The position numbers and the translations under genes were made by a program. Under the pieces are notes generated by a model that saw nothing but the letters and a program-made list of their open reading frames with translations, was not told the DNA's origin and made no database searches. Shown piece after piece: positions 17,382 through 26,295 of a stretch of 64,000 bases of DNA; the stretch's first letter is position 1, and every line of letters begins with the position of its first letter. The stretch is taken from NCBI RefSeq assembly GCF_900103665.1, contig NZ_FNGY01000009.1, positions 62,001 through 126,000 on the forward strand, in the 5' to 3' direction. Source of the DNA: Pedobacter steynii (lineage in GTDB: Bacteria; Bacteroidota; Bacteroidia; Sphingobacteriales; Sphingobacteriaceae).

Positions 17382-20270
17382 ATGAATAGCATCAGATATT
17401 CGCTCTTGCTCTTGCTTTTACCGCTTGTAGTAAGCGTTCATGCCCAGCAAAAACCAGCATTGAGCTGGAACGATGTTTCCAAATGGAACTTCATCAGAGG
17501 CAACACCTATGCCCTCTCGCCCAACGGGCAATGGCTGTCCTGGGCAAAAGGTCCTACCGAAGGTGATCTTCAAACGGTGATCCGCAAAGTCTCCGACACC
17601 ACAAACTTTAGTTATCCAATCGGAGCAAACCCAAGTACAGTCGTCTATGCTAAAGATTCTAAATATCTGGCATTTAAAGTCTCGGCTAAAGAATCGGAAG
17701 TAAAAGCGGCAAAAAAAACCATGAAACCACTCTATGATCAATTGGTGCTGCTCTCTTTACCCGGAAATCAGAAAGTCACTTTTGAAAAAGTAAAAACATT
17801 CAGTTTCTCCGGCGAATCCTCAGAATGGCTGGCGATACAGTTTACGGCTTCGGAAAGTACCTCTAAAGACAAAGATGCGGCAAAAGGAACCGATCTTTTG
17901 TTATACCAGTTGAGCACTAAAAAAAGCTATAACCTGGGAAATGTAGCAGAATATGCCTTCAATAAGGCAGGAAACATTCTTGCATATACCATCGATGCAA
18001 ACGGACAGAATGGGAACGGAATTTTTATCAGAGATATGAAAACCGGCCTGATTACCTCCCTTGAAAACGACAAAGCGAATTATAAAAGCATCAACTGGAA
18101 TGAAAACGGAGACGCTTTTGCCTTGCTAAAATCCAATAAAAACGAGCAGTATAAAGAAGATGTCTTTACCGTAATCGGGATCAATAAGATTGCCGGAGAA
18201 CAAAGCAATAAAGTTTCCTACACTGGTATTGGCCTGAAAAATTTCCCGAAAAACATGGGAATCAGTGGAAACGGAACCCCTTACTGGTCTGAAGACCAGA
18301 GTAGCCTGTTCTTTGGAATCAATATCCAGGAAAAGAAAGCCGACAGCACCTCAAAAGACAAAGGAAAACCTCAGGTAAAAACGGATAGCCTCGCAAAAGG
18401 AAAACCAGAAGGAAAACAAAAAGCGAAAGCAGACGCAAAACCTGCAGCTAAAGCCGATATAGAAAAACCGGATATGATCATCTGGAACTGGCAGGACAAA
18501 CGCCTTCAATCTGCACAGCAAACTCAGGAAATGAGAGACAAAAACTATACTTTCCTAAGTTCTTATCGCATCGCAGATCAAAAATTCAGTCAGCTGGCCG
18601 ACAGCAATTTAAAAAATGTCGTTGTCGCCCCACAAAATCTATATGCCATTGGTTACGACAATTCCAGCTATGAATTGATGGGTAACCTTGACGGGCAGAA
18701 CTATACTGACATTTACCTGATCAACTTAAAAACAGGAACGAAGAAACGTATTTTCGAGAAATTTTACACCACAGGAAGAGGCTCACTCAGCTTTGCTCCA
18801 AACGGCAAATGGGCAAGTTTCAACAAAGATGGTGCATTTTATAGCATCAACCTGGAAACCTTACAACAATACAACCTGACAGAAAAAATTAAGGCTTCTT
18901 TTGTAGATGAGCAAGACGACCATAATACCATCAAGCCATCCACACCAAATTTTGGCTGGTCATCAGACTCTAAATACGCCCTCATTAAAGACAATTATGA
19001 CCTTTGGCGCATCAGCGCAGACGGTAAAAATGTAACCGCCCTTTCCGACAATTGGAAAAGCAAAAAACAAGAGGTACAGTCAAAATTCTCCATTTACCCT
19101 AAGGATAAAGGAACAGATCTGAGCAAAGATCAATATTTCACCATCTTTAATTCCGGCACTAAAAAAGCAGGAATTGCGGTGTTGGAGGCAGGAAAAACAA
19201 GTATCAGGCCTTTATTTATGGACGACAATGCATATGGCGCCTTCCAGAAAGCAAGTGACGGTAATGTGTTCATTTATGCCAAACAGAACAATGAAAAATC
19301 ACCGGAAATTTATGCCAGCACAACGACAAACCTGGCCAACCCTAAACAAATCACTAAAAACACCCCTGATCAGGAAAAATATGCCTGGTCTACAGGTGTA
19401 AAGCTGATCAACTATGTCAGCGCAAACGGAGATTCCCTTCAGGCAGCGTTATACCTTCCTGCAAATTATCAGGAAGGAAAAAGCTATCCTACGATCACCT
19501 ATATCTATGAACGCCTGACCGATGAGCTGAATTTCTATTCCATGCCTGGGTTCCCTGGCGGAGGATTTAACAAATCTGTCTACACCAGCAATGGTTATGC
19601 GGTATTGATGCCTGATATTAAATACAAGCTGAATGATCCTGGAATGTCTGCTGTAGCCTGCGTTGTTCCTGCAGTAAAAGCAGCCATTGCGACAGGAATC
19701 GTAGACGAAAAACGTGTGGCCATTCACGGGCACTCCTGGGGAGGATATCAAACCTCTTTCCTGATCACGCAAACCAATATTTTTAAAGCCGCGGCAGCAG
19801 GTGCACCATTGACCAATATGATCAGTATGTACAGCCTGATCTACTGGAACAGCGGAGGCACCAATCAGGCCATCTTTGAATCCAGCCAGGGTAGGTTAAC
19901 ACCTGGTTACTGGGATAACTGGGACGCCTTTGCCCGTAACTCACCTGTCTACCATATCAAAAAAGTACAGACACCATTGTTGCTATTACACAATGATAAA
20001 GACGGTGCAGTGGATTATACACAGGGTATTGAATACTACAACGGCCTGAGAAGACTGAATAAACCAGTCGTAATGATCACTTACCGTGGAGAAAACCACG
20101 GGATTGCCAAATTACCCAACCGTAAGGACTATGCGGTCCGGATGATGGAATATTTCGATTACATGCTAAAAGATAAGCCCGCACCGGAATGGTGGTCAAA
20201 AGGAGTTAACCGTTTAGATATGGAAAAACACCTGGAAGCAAGAGCCTTTGAAAAAGCAGAAGAACAATAA
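17382..20270 (+). CDS. secreted S9-family (prolyl oligopeptidase-like) peptidase
   Basis: 962 aa. The ATG at 17382 gives a signal peptide (SLLLLLLPLVVSVHAQ), so it acts outside the cytoplasm. The N-terminal 650 residues look like a beta-propeller, interrupted at about residues 320-365 by a Lys/Ala-rich linker. The C-terminal alpha/beta hydrolase has the nucleophile in GHSWGGYQ (Ser near 785), the acid in HNDKDGAV (Asp near 874) and the base in GENHGI (His near 906). This is the triad of S9 dipeptidyl/acylaminoacyl peptidases; substrate unknown. It is the only plus-strand gene inside the arginine region. Confidence 0.88.
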   Translation: MNSIRYSLLLLLLPLVVSVHAQQKPALSWNDVSKWNFIRGNTYALSPNGQWLSWAKGPTEGDLQTVIRKVSDTTNFSYPIGANPSTVVYAKDSKYLAFKVSAKESEVKAAKKTMKPLYDQLVLLSLPGNQKVTFEKVKTFSFSGESSEWLAIQFTASESTSKDKDAAKGTDLLLYQLSTKKSYNLGNVAEYAFNKAGNILAYTIDANGQNGNGIFIRDMKTGLITSLENDKANYKSINWNENGDAFALLKSNKNEQYKEDVFTVIGINKIAGEQSNKVSYTGIGLKNFPKNMGISGNGTPYWSEDQSSLFFGINIQEKKADSTSKDKGKPQVKTDSLAKGKPEGKQKAKADAKPAAKADIEKPDMIIWNWQDKRLQSAQQTQEMRDKNYTFLSSYRIADQKFSQLADSNLKNVVVAPQNLYAIGYDNSSYELMGNLDGQNYTDIYLINLKTGTKKRIFEKFYTTGRGSLSFAPNGKWASFNKDGAFYSINLETLQQYNLTEKIKASFVDEQDDHNTIKPSTPNFGWSSDSKYALIKDNYDLWRISADGKNVTALSDNWKSKKQEVQSKFSIYPKDKGTDLSKDQYFTIFNSGTKKAGIAVLEAGKTSIRPLFMDDNAYGAFQKASDGNVFIYAKQNNEKSPEIYASTTTNLANPKQITKNTPDQEKYAWSTGVKLINYVSANGDSLQAALYLPANYQEGKSYPTITYIYERLTDELNFYSMPGFPGGGFNKSVYTSNGYAVLMPDIKYKLNDPGMSAVACVVPAVKAAIATGIVDEKRVAIHGHSWGGYQTSFLITQTNIFKAAAAGAPLTNMISMYSLIYWNSGGTNQAIFESSQGRLTPGYWDNWDAFARNSPVYHIKKVQTPLLLLHNDKDGAVDYTQGIEYYNGLRRLNKPVVMITYRGENHGIAKLPNRKDYAVRMMEYFDYMLKDKPAPEWWSKGVNRLDMEKHLEARAFEKAEEQ

Positions 20271-20294
20271 AAAAAGCGGCTGATCCTAAATGCA

Positions 20295-20333
20295 ATGCCC
20301 CCAAAAAGTTAGACACTTTCTGGGGGCATTTTT
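20295..20333 (+). terminator. 33-base hairpin terminator after the S9 peptidase gene
   Basis: TGCCCCCA pairs with TGGGGGCA, and inside AAAGT pairs with ACTTT around TAGAC, separated by one A-C mismatch. A run of five T follows on the plus strand. The inner GTTAGACACTTT resembles ends of some insertion sequences, as discussed under findings. Confidence 0.75.
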
Positions 20334-20344
20334 AGATTAAGATC

Positions 20345-21412
20345 TTATTTTCCGTTAATTACAGGCTTTAACATTTCGATATAGAGTTGAATTCCTTCTT
20401 CGATTTCATTTACAAAAACATATTCATCTGCCATATGAGATCGTGCAGAATCTCCAGGGCCTACTTTTAAAGATGGAATACTCAATAAAGCCTGATCTGA
20501 AGTCGTAGGAGAACCATAAGTAGTCCTGCCTAAAGCAATTCCTGACTGTACCAGCGCATGTGCTTTATCAATAGAAGAAGGCTTCAAACGGACAGAACGT
20601 GGCGTTACTTCGCAATCTACATTGGTCCGGATAATCTTTAAAACTTCCTCATTGGTATACGCGTCCGTTACCCGAACATCTACCGTAAAATTACAAGTGG
20701 CCGGAACTACATTATGCTGGGAACCCGCATTGATAATCGTCACCGACATTTTCAAAGGACCAAACATTTCCGAAACCTTAGAAAAACGATAATTGCGGAA
20801 CCATTCTATATCTTTCAGCGCCTTATAAATCGCATTGTCCCCTTCTTCGCGTGCTGCATGACCTGCTTTTCCGGTAGAAACACAGTCTAAAACCAATAAA
20901 CCGCGCTCTGCGATGGCCAGGTTCATTAAAGTTGGCTCTCCAACAATCGCAAATTCCAGTTCACCAAGATCAGGAAGCACACATTCCAGGCCGTTATTCC
21001 CAGAGATTTCCTCTTCTGCCGTAGTAGCCAGACAAATGTTATAACTTAATCCTTCCTGCTCATAGAAGTAAAGAAAGGTCGCTATAAGCGAAACGAGACA
21101 TCCTCCCGCATCATTACTCCCCAATCCATACAATTTACCATCTTCAATAGTTGGCGCGTAAGGATCACGTGTATAGCCCGAATTTGGCTTTACCGTATCG
21201 TGATGCGAATTTAAAAGCATTGTTGGTTTTTTCGGATCAAAATGCGCGTTGTAAGCCCAGATGTTGTTGAGCTTACGATGGGTCTTTATATTACGTTGCT
21301 GCAAAAACTGTTCAATCACATCAGCGGTTTTGTCCTCTTCTTTACTAAAGGAAGAGATGCTAATCAGTTGTTTCAACAGTTCCAAACTATCTTTTTGCAG
21401 TTGTTCTATCAT
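20345..21412 (-). CDS. argE: M20-family deacylase, probable N-acyl-ornithine/citrulline deacylase
   Basis: 355 aa. A zinc amidohydrolase: metal-site blocks LLNSHHDTVKPNSGYTRDP (residues about 72-90), GLGSNDAGG and TTAEEEISGNNG, then FAIVGEPT. In the Bacteroidota route it would remove the acyl group after ArgF'. The ATG at 21412 (MIEQLQKDSLELLKQLIS) is used; earlier in-frame codons overlap proC. Its family also includes DapE and carboxypeptidases, so the role rests on context. It is the last gene of the argB-proC-argE group, 7 bases from proC. Confidence 0.8.
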   Translation of the reverse strand: MIEQLQKDSLELLKQLISISSFSKEEDKTADVIEQFLQQRNIKTHRKLNNIWAYNAHFDPKKPTMLLNSHHDTVKPNSGYTRDPYAPTIEDGKLYGLGSNDAGGCLVSLIATFLYFYEQEGLSYNICLATTAEEEISGNNGLECVLPDLGELEFAIVGEPTLMNLAIAERGLLVLDCVSTGKAGHAAREEGDNAIYKALKDIEWFRNYRFSKVSEMFGPLKMSVTIINAGSQHNVVPATCNFTVDVRVTDAYTNEEVLKIIRTNVDCEVTPRSVRLKPSSIDKAHALVQSGIALGRTTYGSPTTSDQALLSIPSLKVGPGDSARSHMADEYVFVNEIEEGIQLYIEMLKPVINGK

Positions 21413-21419
21413 AATTTTT

Positions 21420-22238
21420 TTATTCTTTGGTATATAAAGCACCGGCTTTTGTTGCCGATAGCTTGATGCCTTTGATGAGGGAGGAACTGAATCCATTATG
21501 CTCCATCTCATTTAATCCGGCAATGGTACAGCCTTTCGGCGAAGTTACTTTATCTATTTCCTGTTCCGGATGGGATTGCATCTGCAACAACAGATCCGCG
21601 GCCCCTTTGGCGGTCTGAACGGCCATTTTTAAGGCTTCATCTGCATGAAAACCAATCTCTACCCCACCTTGTGAAGCCGCCCTGATGGCGCGTAAGAAAA
21701 AGGCAATTCCACAGGCACATAAAGCCGTTGCTGAAGTCATCAGGTCTTCGTTGATCTTCACTACTGATCCTACAGTTTCAAACATTCTCGTCACCTCTTC
21801 CATATATTCAGAAGAAGCATTATCTGTGGCAATACAGGTCATAGACTGGCCAATAGCTATCGCCGTATTGGGCATCGCCCTGATCACCTGTGCCTCTGCT
21901 CCCAGTTTATTTCTGATGTCTGCACAGCTGACACCGGAAGCAACAGAAATGAAAAGATGTTTGTTGAGGTCTACAACCGGACGAATCTGATCCAGCAACT
22001 GATTCAGCTGCTGTGGCAATACGGCAAGAACAACGATATCTGCAGCGGCAACAACCGCAGCATTATCATGACTCACACCAAAGCCTTGTTCAGCAAAGGG
22101 GCTCAAATTGGCAATATTTCTTCTGGTCAGACTAATCTGTCCGGGCAAAGCATAATTCGCTTTAACTAATCCCTTGGCTAAAGAAATGCCAATATTTCCG
22201 CTTCCTAAAATGGCGATGTTGCCTTTAAACTGTTTCAT
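21420..22238 (-). CDS. proC: pyrroline-5-carboxylate reductase
   Basis: 272 aa. It reduces pyrroline-5-carboxylate to proline. The dinucleotide-binding N-terminus is IAILGSGNIGISLAKGL. VIRAMPNTAIAIGQSMT (about residues 119-135) and the C-terminal TSPKGCTIAGLNEMEHNG are diagnostic. It lies between argB and argE, so proline and arginine synthesis share one transcript. Confidence 0.93.
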   Translation of the reverse strand: MKQFKGNIAILGSGNIGISLAKGLVKANYALPGQISLTRRNIANLSPFAEQGFGVSHDNAAVVAAADIVVLAVLPQQLNQLLDQIRPVVDLNKHLFISVASGVSCADIRNKLGAEAQVIRAMPNTAIAIGQSMTCIATDNASSEYMEEVTRMFETVGSVVKINEDLMTSATALCACGIAFFLRAIRAASQGGVEIGFHADEALKMAVQTAKGAADLLLQMQSHPEQEIDKVTSPKGCTIAGLNEMEHNGFSSSLIKGIKLSATKAGALYTKE

Positions 22239-22285
22239 CTTCTATATGGTTTGGTTGTGATTGATCGGGTGGTATTCAAAGGTAA

Positions 22286-23074
22286 TTAAATGATGAGTCT
22301 TGTTCCAAAACCCTGCTCATTAATTTGTGGCAGTTCATCTGCTTTACCAATATATACGGCAGAAACGCCGCTTTTTATCGCTTCAAAGGCATTGTGCAGT
22401 TTAGGGATCATGCCTCCGGAAACTACGCCTTCCTGCTTCAGTCCTTCAAATTCCGCCATCCGGATTTCAGGAACAAGAGAATTGTCATCTTCCACATCCC
22501 GCATCACTCCTCTTTTCTCAAAGCAATAGACCAGTACGGTCTCATATAATGAAGACATGGCCACTGCTACCGCTGAAGCAATGGTATCTGCATTGGTATT
22601 TAAAAGCTGACTGTCGCCATCGTGGGTAATCGCACACAAAACCGGTGTTAATCCCGCACGAAGCAGACTGTCCAACGTAACTGAAGAAACTGAAGCCTCA
22701 TCCAGATCCCCTACAAAACCATAGTCAATCTCCTTTACAGGGCGTTTAACCGCTTTGATGATGTTCCCGTCGGCACCGGTTAAGCCAATCGCATTACAGC
22801 CTTTCGCCTGTAACTGAGCGACCATGTTTTTATTGATTAAACCGGCATAAACCATCGTGACGATTCTCAGCGTTTCAATATCAGTAATCCGGCGTCCATC
22901 CACCATTTTAGCTTCAACACCAAGAGAGACGCCCAGTTCTGTCGCAATCTTTCCACCGCCATGAATTAAAATCTTATCTCCCGGAAGGGCTGTAAAATCC
23001 AGTAAAAACTGGTGTAGCTTCTCCGAATTGTCAATTACATTGCCGCCGATCTTAATTACACTTAGTCTCTTCAT
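22286..23074 (-). CDS. argB: N-acylglutamate kinase (ArgB)
   Basis: 262 aa. An amino acid kinase that phosphorylates N-acyl-glutamate. Gly-rich KIGGNVIDN and ILIHGGGKIATELG at the N-terminus, and the substrate region SGGMIPKLHNAFEAIKSGV near the C-terminus, are typical. ArgB from succinyl-type pathways should accept N-succinylglutamate; this is inferred from ArgF' in the same cluster. It is first gene after a terminator-like hairpin and a 17-bp palindrome, so it may be uncoupled from the upstream genes. Confidence 0.9.
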   Translation of the reverse strand: MKRLSVIKIGGNVIDNSEKLHQFLLDFTALPGDKILIHGGGKIATELGVSLGVEAKMVDGRRITDIETLRIVTMVYAGLINKNMVAQLQAKGCNAIGLTGADGNIIKAVKRPVKEIDYGFVGDLDEASVSSVTLDSLLRAGLTPVLCAITHDGDSQLLNTNADTIASAVAVAMSSLYETVLVYCFEKRGVMRDVEDDNSLVPEIRMAEFEGLKQEGVVSGGMIPKLHNAFEAIKSGVSAVYIGKADELPQINEQGFGTRLII

Positions 23075-23092
23075 TCTCTAAATTTCTTCAAA

Positions 23093-23109
23093 AAGTTCCT
23101 CAGGAACTT
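23093..23109. promoter_or_regulatory. 17-bp palindrome upstream of argB
   Basis: AAGTTCCT-C-AGGAACTT is a perfect inverted repeat 18 bases before the argB ATG. It may be an operator or a hairpin in the argB leader; no related site was found at the GNAT or argH promoters. Confidence 0.45.
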
Positions 23110-23117
23110 CGGATATA

Positions 23118-23150
23118 ACAAAAAAGGATGCTGGCTTTAATCCGGCATCC
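23118..23150 (-). terminator. terminator between argF' and argB
   Basis: On the minus strand GGATGCCGG pairs with CCAGCATCC (one G-T wobble) and is followed by TTTTTTGTTAT. It begins 6 bases after the argF' stop, so it would end or reduce the transcript coming from the GNAT-argGCDF' part. Confidence 0.75.
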
Positions 23151-23156
23151 TGTAAT

Positions 23157-24119
23157 TTATAAATTCTCAAGTACATCTTTCAGCACTGCCTGCGCAGCCC
23201 ATAACCGGTTTCCCGCTTCCTGTATCACCAGTGAGTTTGGTCCGTCGAGGACTTCTGATGACAACTCCAGGTCGCGCCTAACTGGCAGACAATGCATTAC
23301 TTTCGCATCATTGGTTGCCTTTAGCCGTTCATTAGTCAGCATCCAGCCTTCGGGATAAGTGAGTACTTTTCCATACTCCTTATAGCTGGACCAGTTTTTC
23401 ACATAGATATAATCCGCATCTTTCAATGCTTCGTCGATATTATGACTGATGTTTGCTCCCGGGGTAAAATCCTCGTTCAGTTCATAACCCTTAGGTTGTA
23501 CAATGGTAAAATCAAGCATTCCTTCTGCCTGTGCCCTGCACATCCATTCGGAAAAGGAATTGGGTACTGCTTGCGGTAATGCTTTAATATGCGGTGCCCA
23601 GGCCAATACAACCTTAGGTTTTGCAGCTCCTTTCCAGGTTTCCTTAATCGTTACCAAGTCTGCCAGACTTTGCAAAGGGTGGCGTGTGGCACTTTCCAGA
23701 CTTACAACAGGAACACCACAATACTGGATAAACTTATTAAAGAAATCTTCGTTATAATCCTCATCCCTGCTGAGCAGCTTGGGAAAAGAACGTAAGCCCA
23801 ATACATCACAATATTGTCCCATCACAGCTGCAGCCTCTCGGATATGCTCCACAGTAGTGCCGTTCATGACCACACCGTCCTGAGTTTCCAATGCCCAGCC
23901 TTCTTTGTCCATGTTCATCACCATCACATTCATTCCCAAATTCAATGCTGCTTTTTGGGTGCTCAGGCGGGTGCGCAAACTTGGATTAAGAAAAACCAAA
24001 CCCAGGGTTTTGTTCTTGCCCAGGTCCTGATGTGCATAAGGGCTTTCTTTTAAGGCCAATGCGGCGGCTACCAATTGGCTGATGTCTTCAACATCATTTA
24101 CTGAAGTGAACTGTTTCAT
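23157..24119 (-). CDS. argF': N-succinylornithine carbamoyltransferase (ArgF')
   Basis: 320 aa. It transfers the carbamoyl group to an N-acylated ornithine. The carbamoyl-phosphate motif is SLRTRLSTQKAALNLGMNV (about residues 47-65), ATRHPLQSLADL follows, and the C-terminal MHCLPVRRDLE is conserved. The overall sequence closely follows Bacteroides fragilis SOTCase from memory. At residue 90, the known specificity switch, it has Val (TTVEHIREA): AOTCases carry Glu there, B. fragilis SOTCase Pro, and Val was shown to give SOTCase activity in an AOTCase mutant. Succinyl specificity is therefore predicted. Its start overlaps the argD stop by four bases (ATGA). Confidence 0.88.
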   Translation of the reverse strand: MKQFTSVNDVEDISQLVAAALALKESPYAHQDLGKNKTLGLVFLNPSLRTRLSTQKAALNLGMNVMVMNMDKEGWALETQDGVVMNGTTVEHIREAAAVMGQYCDVLGLRSFPKLLSRDEDYNEDFFNKFIQYCGVPVVSLESATRHPLQSLADLVTIKETWKGAAKPKVVLAWAPHIKALPQAVPNSFSEWMCRAQAEGMLDFTIVQPKGYELNEDFTPGANISHNIDEALKDADYIYVKNWSSYKEYGKVLTYPEGWMLTNERLKATNDAKVMHCLPVRRDLELSSEVLDGPNSLVIQEAGNRLWAAQAVLKDVLENL

Positions 24120-25252
24120 CTTTGATTTAGCGCAATTTTAAACTGATTTAAAAATTGATCTGCCTGATCTTTGGTTAAATTTAAAGCAGGCAAAAGTCTG
24201 ATTACATTCGGCTTGGCCTCTCCTGTAAAGATATGGTGCTTAAACAGCAGGTCTTTTTTTACGTTCGACAAGCTTTCCGGAAGTTCAATTCCGATCATTA
24301 AGCCTCGTCCCCTCACTTCTGTTACCCCCTCAATTTTCTTCAACTCAGTGATCAGGTAAGTACCAATTTCTGCTGCATTTTTCATCAGCTGATCCTGGTC
24401 CATAATTTCCAATACCGCCAATGCTGCTGCACAAGCCAGGTGATTTCCACCAAAGGTGGTACCCAGCATGCCATGCCATGGTTTAAATTTAGGAGAGATC
24501 GAGATTCCTGCTACCGGAAAACCATTTCCCATTCCTTTTGCCATCGTATAAACATCTGCATCAACACCGGCTTCATCGTGAGAATAGAACTTACCAGTTC
24601 TTCCATAACCACACTGCACACTGTCGGCAATGTAAAGCGCATTGTACTGATCACAAAGCGAGCGGATTTTCTGAAGGAAAGGAACAGATGCTTCTTTAAT
24701 TCCACCCACACCCTGAATTCCTTCAATAATTACTGCCGTAACTTCATTTCCGAAGGACGCAAAAGCCTGCTCCAATGCAGCCTCATCGTTATGAGGCAGA
24801 AACACGATGTTGTCGGTTTCATTAACCGGGGCAATAATTTTAGGGTTATCTGTTGCAGAAACGGCGAGGGAAGTCCTGCCATGAAAAGCGCCTTTGAAAG
24901 CGATTACTTTTTTTCTTCCATTATAGAAAGAAGCCAGTTTTAATGCATTTTCATTGGCCTCAGCGCCTGAATTGCACAGGAACAACTGATAATCCGGTTT
25001 GCCAGATACTTTACCCAATTTTTCTGCCAGTTCTACCTGCAAAGGAATCTTCACAGAGTTAGAATAGAAACCTACTTTATTCAATTGATCGGTTACACGT
25101 TTCACATAGTGAGGATGGGTATGGCCGATAGAGATCACTGCATGACCACCATACAGGTCTAAATATTCTTGTCCTTCGGCATCCCAAACGGTGCTGCCGG
25201 CGGCTTTAACGATTTCTATATTGTTTAACGGATATACGTCGAATAAGTTCAT
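24116..25252 (-). CDS. argD: N-acylornithine aminotransferase (ArgD)
   Basis: 378 aa. A class III aminotransferase that makes N-acyl-ornithine from the semialdehyde with glutamate. YGGHAVISIGHTHPHYV near the N-terminus, the block FLCNSGAEANENALKLA, IIEGIQGVGG and the PLP-Lys segment AKGMGNGFPVAGI are typical. The ATG at 25252 (MNLFDVYPLNNIEIV) is used because it matches the family start. Translationally coupled to argF' by an ATGA overlap. Confidence 0.93.
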   Translation of the reverse strand: MNLFDVYPLNNIEIVKAAGSTVWDAEGQEYLDLYGGHAVISIGHTHPHYVKRVTDQLNKVGFYSNSVKIPLQVELAEKLGKVSGKPDYQLFLCNSGAEANENALKLASFYNGRKKVIAFKGAFHGRTSLAVSATDNPKIIAPVNETDNIVFLPHNDEAALEQAFASFGNEVTAVIIEGIQGVGGIKEASVPFLQKIRSLCDQYNALYIADSVQCGYGRTGKFYSHDEAGVDADVYTMAKGMGNGFPVAGISISPKFKPWHGMLGTTFGGNHLACAAALAVLEIMDQDQLMKNAAEIGTYLITELKKIEGVTEVRGRGLMIGIELPESLSNVKKDLLFKHHIFTGEAKPNVIRLLPALNLTKDQADQFLNQFKIALNQR

Positions 25253-25323
25253 TTTTTTAGAGATTGAATTGTTGATTAAAAGGTTAAAAACGGTTTCCGA
25301 ACAATTTCGGGACAGCAAATGGA

Positions 25324-26295
25324 TTAAAATCCTGCTGCTTTAAGCGCCAGGCCTTGCCGCTCTTCCAGTCCAAAAATCAAATTCATGTTTTGTACCGCTT
25401 GTCCGCTTGCCCCTTTTAACAAATTATCAATGATGCTCACTACAAAAAGTTTATTGCCATGCTTCTCCACATGTACCAATCCTTTATTCGTGTTCACCAC
25501 CTGTTTCAAATCTATATTCTTTTTACTCACATGAGTAAAAGGATGTGCTGCATAATAATCCTCGTATAAGGTCTGTGCTTCTTCAGCAGTCAGGTCGCTT
25601 TCCACATACATGGCAGCAAGAATTCCTCTCGTAAAGTCTCCTCGTTGCGGAATAAAGTTCAGGACCTCATCAAAGTTCGCATCCAGTTGCAGTAAGGTCT
25701 CTCCAATCTCATTCAGGTGCTGATGCTCAAAAGCCTTATATACCGAAAGGTTGTTGTTGCGCCAGCTAAAATGAGAAGTTGCGGCCAGACTCTGACCTGC
25801 TCCCGTAGAACCAGTCGTTGCATTGATGTGTACTTCATTTTTTAGCAAACCTTTTGCGGCCAGGGGCAACAACCCCAATTGGATGCAGGTTGCAAAACAA
25901 CCCGGGTTGGCAATAAAATTCGCCGTTTTAATACGTTCACGGTTCAACTCAGGCAGACCATATACCCAGTCTTCCCCAGCTGCTGCCTTTAACCTGAAAT
26001 CCTGGCTCAGGTCAATGATTTTTATGCCTGCTGCAATGGGATTGGCTGCTAAGAACTTCTTCGCATCACCATGCCCTACGCACAAGAACAAGACCTCAAT
26101 GTCATCAGACAGTTCTCCGGTAAAACGCAGATCTGTATCTCCCAGAAGGTCCGTGTGAACATCAGAGATCAGGTTGCCCGTATTGCTGTTGCTATGTACA
26201 AAAGCAATATCTACCGAAGGATGGTTGATCAGCAATCGAAGCATTTCTCCACCGGTATATCCGGCACCGCCAATGATTCCTGCTTTAATCTTCAT
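25324..26295 (-). CDS. argC: N-acyl-gamma-glutamyl-phosphate reductase
   Basis: 323 aa. NADPH-dependent reduction of N-acyl-glutamyl phosphate to the semialdehyde. The N-terminal GIIGGAGYTGGEMLRLL is the dinucleotide site. The catalytic Cys is in ANPGCFATCIQLGL (about residue 133), and the catalytic His is in FEHQHLNEIG. Its start overlaps the argG stop by 11 bases, so translation is coupled. Confidence 0.95.
   Translation of the reverse strand: MKIKAGIIGGAGYTGGEMLRLLINHPSVDIAFVHSNSNTGNLISDVHTDLLGDTDLRFTGELSDDIEVLFLCVGHGDAKKFLAANPIAAGIKIIDLSQDFRLKAAAGEDWVYGLPELNRERIKTANFIANPGCFATCIQLGLLPLAAKGLLKNEVHINATTGSTGAGQSLAATSHFSWRNNNLSVYKAFEHQHLNEIGETLLQLDANFDEVLNFIPQRGDFTRGILAAMYVESDLTAEEAQTLYEDYYAAHPFTHVSKKNIDLKQVVNTNKGLVHVEKHGNKLFVVSIIDNLLKGASGQAVQNMNLIFGLEERQGLALKAAGF

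Noticed and set aside
20345..21511. Longer start for the M20 deacylase
   Set aside because: The extra 33 codons overlap proC and do not match the family; the ATG at 21412 does.
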